The notes below the pieces were generated by a model that was not told the origin of the DNA, did not search any database, and was given only the letters and a program-made list of their open reading frames with translations. This document shows positions 19,717-26,529 of a stretch of 26,529 bases of DNA, one piece after another. The translations under genes and the position numbers were made by a program. Positions within the stretch are counted from its first letter, which is position 1. Each line of letters starts with the position of its first letter. The stretch is from Haplosporangium gracile (lineage: Eukaryota; Mortierellomycota; Mortierellomycetes; Mortierellales; Mortierellaceae), in assembly GCA_015499985.1 (NCBI GenBank), contig JAAAUF010000531.1:1-26529 (forward strand), given 5' to 3'.

Positions 19717-20391
19717 ATTGTCGCGTATTATTCCATTGGATTGACATAGGGTTACATAACTCGCTCTTTTCAACCCACACGATTTCCTTCACACACGCGC
19801 ACATATATACACACTCACACTCATATATACGAAAAAATACTTTACAATAATGAATCGCAAGCTTTTTTTTTTTTGTCTTTCATTTTTTTTTTCGTGTGAT
19901 GTTCCATGAATGAATGTTGTTACGTCCTGAATCGATTTTTTCTTTTCCCGTTTCAGAAAAGGACGAATAGCGAAACAAAAAGAAGTAAGAAGGAAAAAAT
20001 AATGCGCCTTGCATTGTAGCTTGTTTTTGGGCCGGAAGGGAAGAGGGAGAGGAAGAGAGAGAGAGAAGCAATCAATGAAATGCATGAATCGTTGCATTTG
20101 GAGGGGAGAAGAGGTGGTTCGTGCGAGCGGGACGAAAGAAAGTCAAAGATGATTTCTGCATCCCAGCAGGCAGAAGCACTTTGTAAGGAAAGGGATTTTT
20201 TTTTTTTTTACAGTTTCAAAGCCACACACACGCCAGGAAAGTTCGGAAGAGACCGCCACCATCTTTTTTTCCCCCTTCTACTTGCATCGCCCACCTGCAT
20301 TACGAACACTACTAGACTTCATCGGACCTAAACCAGGACACGGGACAGTCAAGTTCACCACATACAAGGACACACATAGCGATAGAACACT
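19717..20391. other. YPD1 3' flank and NDUFAF1 upstream region
   Basis: It contains CA/TA-rich short repeats (about 19790-19830), T-runs and a purine-rich patch near 20035-20065. No gene or RNA is recognised. The A/C-rich stretch ending at 20391 is the probable 5' leader of NDUFAF1. Confidence 0.5.
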
Positions 20392-22209
20392 ATGCTCGGT
20401 TTCATACGCCGTTCTTTCAGAGCTCTCGGAGCAGAGACAGTCAAAGGTAAATGCACACATTACTCAATCAGGCTACACAAGAACACAAAACGAGCGCAAT
20501 CAGATGAACAGACCAACCCAAGACAGACGAAAGAACCTAGGAAAAGAGTTTCAGCTCTTTTTGAACAAAAGTCTACTAGAAAGAGGACCAAACAAAACAA
20601 AAAAAAAAAAAAAGACGCGAAGCAGGACAAAGAGACCGACTATCATCCTATCCAAATAACATACGGGGGAAACTAACGTCATTTATTCCTCATTTCTTGC
20701 GCGCCCAGTCGCTAGAATGGACCACTCGCCCTGGAAGAGAGAACTGCCGATGGCTTCACTGAAAACGGACGAGGACCTCAAGAGCTGGCTTGTGGGATGC
20801 GACAAGGACATTGGTGGTTTCTCCGAAGCCAACCTCGAAATCACTAAGAACGGCACCGGTGAGTCTTGTCAAACAACACTAGCGCGAATTGTTTATACCC
20901 CAACCAACCAGAAATTACTACGAAGGAACTGCAAGCAATGAAACTGCAAGCAAATGGAACAACAAACAAAGAAACAAAAACATAGGACAAATGACAAAGC
21001 TGGAAAAACCCAAGCAGCGACAGCTAATACAACAAACTTTCTTGTGGTGCCTATGCAGGAAATGAAGGAGTGTGTGGTGTGTGTGAAGGAGAGACAGCGA
21101 GTAAGCGTTTGTTTCTGACAACTATTTCCCCGCTCCCCTCCTTATCACTTATCTTTGTGTCTTCTGTAACGTTTTATATTTGAATCGTTTTTAGGTCGTT
21201 TCTTTGGACAGTTGTCGTTGGACCTTCCCGAGAACGAGAGCGTTGAAAAGAGTGGATATGCAGGATGCAGAACAAAGGTGAGTGTAAGACCGCGCTAAGC
21301 GGCATAAAGATTTTTAAAATGTGCAGAAACACGAACGAATGCAGACATTTCATCCAAGACATGAATATTCAGTCATGGGAAAAGTAGAAGGATGGATGGA
21401 TACCGAAACAACGGATACGGACAATGAACAATAAAAAAAAGTGGACACTGGATACTGGGCGAAGAATTTGAAAAAACGAAAGACATGGTGGGGCTCGTTT
21501 TCCCTGGAGTCGCAAGTTCTCCTGGGGCCTTCTTTTTTTTTTTTTTTAGCGTAGAGTTTCGGTCTCACAACTTCACTGCGAGCTTACATACATGCCTTGT
21601 TAACTTTTTTTTAATATTTGTTATGTATTTGGTTCCTATTTAGACAAAAGAATCGTCGATATTTGGGACGCCTGTTTGGGACACATGTCTGTTTGAATAC
21701 CTCCAGTTGAAAGTCAAGGGCGATAACCGGAAATACTTTGTCAACCTCCAGACCGATGGCGTCGTCCCTACGGATCTCTACCAACACCGACTCTTTCTCA
21801 AAACCCCTGGCGAATGGGAGACTGTTCTGGTAAATGAGTGTTCTCTTCCATTGGATGGGAACATGGCGCTCGCGGGTGTCCCTGGGTGTTTCCTTGGATG
21901 TATGAAACTGTGAGTAATAGTTGCAATTACCCGCACAATATGCATTTCGTCTAATCTCGAGCCTACCTTCTCGCCCCGTTACTCTCCATACGCGTAAATT
22001 ATATATCCTAGATCCCATTCAAAGACTTTATTTTAACGAACCAGGGTTTCATTCAGGAGGACCAGATCGAGATCTATAGGGAGAGAGTCAAGAATGTAGG
22101 TGTGTCCATCATTGACAGGACCTCGGGGCCCTTTGAGCTCGAGATTGAGAGTATAAGCGCCGTTAACACCGGTTCTGACCCCAACGCACGCGAAGGCGAC
22201 GACGATTAA
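20392..22209 (+). CDS. NDUFAF1: Complex I intermediate-associated protein 30 (NDUFAF1/CIA30)
   Basis: This is a mitochondrial chaperone for assembly of the complex I membrane arm. There are five exons, 20392-20446, 20709-20858, 21195-21277, 21644-21829 and 22012-22209. Introns are 262, 336, 366 and 182 bp, all GT-AG and in phase, giving 223 aa. The N-terminus MLGFIRRSFRALGAE is Arg-rich and amphipathic, like a mitochondrial presequence. The CIA30 domain follows: LVGCDKDIGGFSEANLEI, then GRFFGQLSLDLPE, SGYAGCRTK, FEYLQLKVKGDNRKYFVNLQ, and EWETVLIPFKDFILTNQGF, which spans the last junction and fixes it. The C-terminus GPFELEIESISAV is also typical. AATAAA at 22225 follows the stop closely. It converges with NOG2 over 217 bp. 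Identity is very secure. The exon 1 choice is supported by phase and targeting character. Confidence 0.93.
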
Positions 22210-22426
22210 GAACAGAAATACAGCAATAAAACATTTAGGCATTTGACATTTGGCATTCTTTCCAGAAAGTGATTTGAGGATAATTATCTTTTAGTAATGT
22301 ACAAGATCAGCGTTGAGAAGAGAAAAAAATGAAGATGGAAAAATGCTAAGGAAATGGATGGTTGTCTAGATGCTAAGAAACAAATAACAAAAAAGTAAAA
22401 CAGAAAACGAACGACAGAATACAGTT

Positions 22427-24841
22427 TTACTGACGACGCTTCTTGCCCTGGTCCCTGAGTTTCGTGGCCAACTTGTGGGGATCCTCAGGCTTGACCTTGT
22501 TACGGTTCTTGTTCTTAACGTTGGCGGTCTCGTAGTAGTGAGTACCGACCTTGCCCTTGTTGGTGGTCATACGGGCCTCCTTAACGGGCTTGGCAGACTC
22601 TTCCTCGACCTCCTCGACTTCCTCAGTCTCCTCGACATGCTTCCTCTTGTTGTTGGCAGTCTTCTTCTTGGCAGCATCCTTGACCTCAAAAGCAGAGGTA
22701 GCAGCGGCACGCTTGACAGTAGCAGCGCGGGTCTTGATCCTCTGTTTGCGCTCAGCCTCCTCGTCTGAGAGCTCCAACTCACTGTCGACATCTTCCTCAT
22801 CGTCCTTGGTCGCCTGGCCGGGGATAGCGTCCACAGTCTCGCCAACAACGTTGGCAAAAACATCGTCCCAGTCGAGCTTCTCGCCAGAGAGGACAGTCGA
22901 GGCCTTGGCCTTGGCATCCTTCTTGGCCTTCTTCTCTTGACGAAGCTGAGCCTTGCTCTTGCGGACCTTGACGTCGGTCTCCTTCGAGGCATCCTCATCA
23001 TCGGTCTTGTGGATATCATCCTCATCAACCTCCTCGGGAAGGACGCCCTCGGGGGCGTTGCTCTCCTGCTTGCTCCTCTCCTCCTCGAGCAAAGCGGCGT
23101 TCTGGGCAAGATCATCAGCCATGAACTTTTGTACGACAGGAATCTTGGAGAAGATCTGCTCGACGTTGGGGAGCGAGGGGTCGATGCTGTTGTGGACGGG
23201 GACATCCTCCTCTCCCTCGAACAACGACTCTCCGCCGGGCTTGTCGCCCTCGGGGGGAGCAGTGTAGTATGGGATCTTGCCACGCAACCAATCGTTCAGC
23301 ACCATCTTGGCAACACTTCCGAGATCGGCTTCGCCTCCCTTGATCAACTTTCCGGTGCGCTTGGCGAGCTGAGTCAAAAAGTCGACAGAGTCCTCCCAGT
23401 GGTCCAACTCGTATGTGCGCTGAATATACTCGGGGCGGACACGCTTGAGGAGCTCGGGGATGTAGTCATCGGGCTGCTTGATGTTCTCGACACGGACAAC
23501 TCCCTTAAGGACAATGTCCGTCTCGGTATCGGTGGTCGAAGGGTGGACAACTCCGGGGCAATCGATCAAATAGATACGCTTCATCAAAGTAATATACTGC
23601 CAGACCTTGGTCTCTCCAGGAATAGGGGCGACGTTGCAGACTTTCTTGCCGCGCAGGGTGTTGATGATGCTCGACTTTCCAGTGTTGGGGTAACCGACGA
23701 AACCGACCGAGATCTGCTTCTTGTCCGAGTGAAGTGTCGAGAACTGGCGAAGGAGCTGAATCAATGAGCCCTTTCCGAACGAGTTGTTGATCGAGGCGTG
23801 GAAGGCGAGGGTGGGGTATTCCTTAGAGAGCGTCTTGACCCATTTGGCCTATAAGAGGGCAAATGATACAGTCGTTAGAAAAGAGAACTTTTTACATTAA
23901 GTGCACAATGATGAAAAAAGAACAAAAAAGAGTAAGGAGTACGTACGGTGACCCAGGTGGGGACGAGATCACACTTGTTGAGAACGAAGATCAATTGCTT
24001 GTGGCGAGCCTCCTTCTTGATATGGTACTCAACACTAGCACAGCGGGTTCCCTGGGGATCACGGGCATCCAAGACGTGGATGACAACGTCGGAGGAATCG
24101 ATGACCTTGTACAACTCTCCCCAGATACGCTTCGACTGACCCTTCTGGAAGACACTGTCTCTGGCCTCCTCGATCCAGTCTGTGATAACGTTCGCTGTCA
24201 AGTTCTTGTCGGCCTTCTCGTCGTAGGTCTCGAGAGTCGACTCAACCTTGGCAGCCAATTCCTCCAAGTTGCCCATAGCCAGCTTTGGGCGCTTGCGCTG
24301 AGCCTTGTTTCCGAAAGTGTCGTTGAAAGGCTCTGTCTCCAACACATGCATCTTGCCGACCTATTATGTTGTAGTGGATTAGTGAAGTTAAAGAGATTGG
24401 TTAGCTGAATGAACAAATTCGGAGCAAAAGGGATTAATGAAAATGTAAATGTAGAAGATGAATCCTTACGTGAACGGGGTCCTGGAGGAGGGACATGGGG
24501 AGCTTGTGCTGTCTCAAGAGGACCTGGAAGGGGTCGTTGACCTTGGCGGCGAGGTTCTCTCTAAAGTTCTCGAGGGCCTTTTGGCCAATGACACGGGTGT
24601 TGCCGAACCACTTGCGGTTGGGGGCGACACGACCGGGCTCGACGACCTTGGACTGGAAGGAGGCGGCCTTGATGACCTTGCCCTGGGCGTTGCGGATAGC
24701 ACGGCCACCCTTGAGGAGCTGGACCTGCTTGGCGGCCTTGGCGTCACGGTAGAAGTTCTCGCCCTTGACCTTGACGTTTCCGAGGCCGTTGGACCCGCCT
24801 GAGGCCTTGACTCTGTTGTGTTCCTTCTTCAGTTGACCCAT
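22427..24841 (-). CDS. NOG2: Nucleolar GTP-binding protein 2 (NOG2/NUG2)
   Basis: This is a GTPase of the YlqF/YawG group acting in nuclear maturation and export of pre-60S ribosomal particles. There are three exons, 24841-24470, 24360-23947 and 23848-22427, with introns of 109 and 98 bp, in phase, giving 735 aa (human NOG2 is about 731). Residues 1 to about 200 form the NGP1NT N-terminal region with a basic start ([12 protein letters not shown]). The G motifs are circularly permuted, as the family requires: G4 NKCD at 252-255, then the P-loop GYPNTGKSS at 314-322, the G2 region near GETKVW (339-344), and G3 DCPG at 358-361. The C-terminal part alternates acidic and Lys-rich segments and ends KKRRQ. 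Start context is good (GCCATGG). Large antisense ORFs under it are codon-bias shadows. It diverges from COX6A. Confidence 0.95.
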
Positions 24842-25188
24842 GGCGGCTAGATGTGTGTGATGTGTTGATGAGTGAAGGAGGGGTAAAAAGGGAAGGATGG
24901 AAAGCTGATGTCTGACGTTTAATTTATCACTCTTTGGTACTCTCTGTTGTTTTTGTCTGTTGTGATTTTTTTTTTCTTTTTTCTTTTTTGGGACTGCTGA
25001 ATCATTCATTTTGATTTTAAAGTGGACCAATTAAGACTCGCGATGATTATTCATCCTATTACGTTTCTATCAAACTCGGCAACCTTGTTTTTTTCGCCCT
25101 GAGTATTCCGTTGTTATACGGTGCATGTCAAGTGCCTCTCATCGCTTCTTATTTCTCTCCCCTCATAATCAACCACATCACTCACACA
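24842..25188. promoter_or_regulatory. Divergent promoter region of NOG2 and COX6A
   Basis: These 347 bp lie between two divergent start codons. A CCAAT box occurs at 25025-25029 (GGACCAATTA). CCAAT/Hap-complex control of respiratory genes is established in fungi, so COX6A control through it is plausible but inferred. T-rich tracts occur at about 24966-24990. Confidence 0.45.
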
Positions 25189-25775
25189 ATGGCCTCCAGA
25201 ATCGCCAACGCCGCCAAGGGCATCCGTTTCGCCTCCTCCGCCACCGCCGCTAACCCCTGGTTGGCCGAGCGCGTCGCCATCAAAGAGCACGCCGGTCGTA
25301 CGTCTTCTTCTCTCTATTTCTCAACAGCAACCCCTTTCTTTTATGCACATTTTTTTTTTCTCTTCCCTCCTTTTTCTCTCCACCCCTTGACTTGCGACAC
25401 AACAAAAAATGGACAGGCACAATACAGGAACAGAACATACGTCAGGAACAGAACATATACCTCATAGATCTGCGGGATCAACTATGGACTAAGGAACAGA
25501 GAGTTGAGCCCCTCCTTCGCCCTCACCATCTCCATCGGGATCGCCGGAAGGAGTAATTCATGGTCTGAACCATCCCCATTTCCAGGATTGGACCTCCGGA
25601 TCGCTTCTTCCGAATATTCGGCCAAACTTCCAAAATTATAACGCGTTCCACCTGCACGTGCGTCCTATATCCATTGGACTATCACTCTCCCTCTCTGCCC
25701 CTTTTCTGTCAACCACTATTTTTTTCTTTTCCCTTGAACTCGCATTAATGCACGGGCATTGACATTGGGAGCATC

Positions 25776-25810
<35 letters not shown>

Positions 25811-26333
25811 CCCCAATCGACGCTCGGACAAAAATGGAATATTTATAGAAGTCGCCTACGGACAATGCAATAACTCCTTTTCCGCGTTTTGTCAAATTTT
25901 TATTTTGGTATTCTCTCTCACACGACACCCGCACATACAATGTTCTGATTGCCCCTATTTTCTCCTCAACCAATCATTATGGTACAATAGCCGCCGCCGA
26001 GACCTGGCGCAAGGTCTCCATCTACGTCTGCATCCCCGCCGTCGTCGCTGCCTCTGCCAACGCCTACAACCTCTGGGCCAAGCATCAGGCTCACTTGGAG
26101 CACGAGCGTCACGAGGGTCACGAGGCCGTCAAGTACCCTTACATGCGCCTCCGCTCCAAGGTAATCATCTGCCTTCAAAACTTCTACCGAGCTTGATACT
26201 ATACCTCATTATCGCAATTGCTCACATTGTGTAGAATGAACCCTTACCTTTTTTGTTTCCATTTCTTTTTTACTTTTAGGCCTTCCCCTGGGGTGATGAC
26301 TCTTTGTTCTTCAACCCCGACGTCAACATGTAA
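25189..26333 (+). CDS. COX13: Cytochrome c oxidase subunit 6A (COX6A/Cox13)
   Basis: This is a nuclear-encoded subunit of complex IV in the mitochondrial inner membrane. There are three exons, 25189-25297, 25991-26160 and 26280-26333, with introns of 693 and 119 bp, giving 110 aa. The first donor was placed at GTACGT (25298) because the join then encodes HAGPAAETWRKV, matching the family. The alternative GT three bases earlier would break it. The N-terminus (MASRIANAAKGIRFASSATA) looks like a mitochondrial presequence. One transmembrane helix follows (about residues 46-63, SIYVCIPAVVAASANAYNLW), then a His/Glu-rich segment and the family's C-terminal YPYMRLRSKAFPWGDDSLFF. AATAAA at 26467-26472 is a likely 3' signal. 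Length and architecture are normal for the family. Confidence 0.94.
25298..25990 (+). other. COX6A intron 1 (693 bp) with repeats
   Basis: The intron is more than twice the coding length. It contains an 18-bp tandem duplication (25425-25442 and 25443-25460, unit beginning CAGGAACAGAACATA) and a (CAA)12 run at 25775-25810. The segment at about 25460-25690 is less repetitive and may be inserted sequence. No ORF with a recognisable domain is present. Confidence 0.7.
25775..25810. repeat. (CAA)12 microsatellite in COX6A intron 1
   Basis: Twelve perfect CAA units, entirely intronic under the model above. Confidence 0.95.
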
Positions 26334-26529
26334 ACTGTTTTCTTCATTACTAGAGATTTAGACAAAAAAAACGCAACGGAAAGTGGAAGAAGTCAACAAA
26401 ACTTATTAAAATAGCGAATAACTATGACCAATTCTCTCCGGCTATGAACAACGGAGCCATAGAGGAAATAAACAACTACACTATTTTGTTCTCTAAAGGA
26501 TACTAGGTTGCTGTGTTGCTACTGTTGTC

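Noticed and set aside
22475..24802. Long plus-strand ORFs (up to 276 codons) antisense to NOG2
   Set aside because: They are shadows of strong codon bias in NOG2, whose G motifs and splice phases are unambiguous.

Overview
The window reads as nuclear DNA of a filamentous, early-diverging fungus, most likely of the Mucoromycota/Mortierella type. This is inference from content. Genes are split by GT-AG introns of about 100 to 1,320 bp, often behind a tiny first exon. 5' leaders are pyrimidine-rich, AATAAA signals follow several stops, and complex I is retained (a subunit and an assembly factor are both here). No prokaryotic operon, CRISPR, phage or tRNA/rRNA gene was seen.

Layout. 97-1827 is a decayed Gln-rich coiled-coil gene with about 15 in-frame stops and several frameshifts. 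3167-4579 (+) is an unknown two-exon protein with a Cys/His-rich N-terminus and a charged coiled coil. 5124-6278 (-) is a single-exon SET-domain protein, divergent from LSM7 (6565-7684, +, four exons, a 12-nt first exon and an RGG-rich N-terminal extension). 8119-9282 (-) is NDUFA1 (complex I MWFE subunit), rebuilt from four small exons. 9283-14027 holds no recognised gene. It contains a 329-bp fold-back (MITE-like) element at 9455-9783 whose arms carry an internal inverted block and whose centre holds a 59-codon ORF. It also contains microsatellites and the TATA promoter of the next gene.

The second half is 14028-16294 (+), an Atf1/ATF2-type bZIP factor, then 17498-19716 (+), a YPD1-type histidine phosphotransfer protein, then 20392-22209 (+), NDUFAF1/CIA30 (complex I assembly, five exons). 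Next come 22427-24841 (-), the circularly permuted ribosome-assembly GTPase NOG2, and 25189-26333 (+), cytochrome c oxidase subunit 6A.

Functional themes: three genes serve mitochondrial respiration (NDUFA1, NDUFAF1, COX6A), two serve RNA or ribosome biogenesis (LSM7, NOG2), and two neighbours (Atf1-like bZIP and YPD1) belong, in better-known fungi, to opposite ends of one stress phosphorelay-MAPK pathway. Exon structures were assembled by eye from splice signals, codon phase and family similarity. No transcript or database check was possible.
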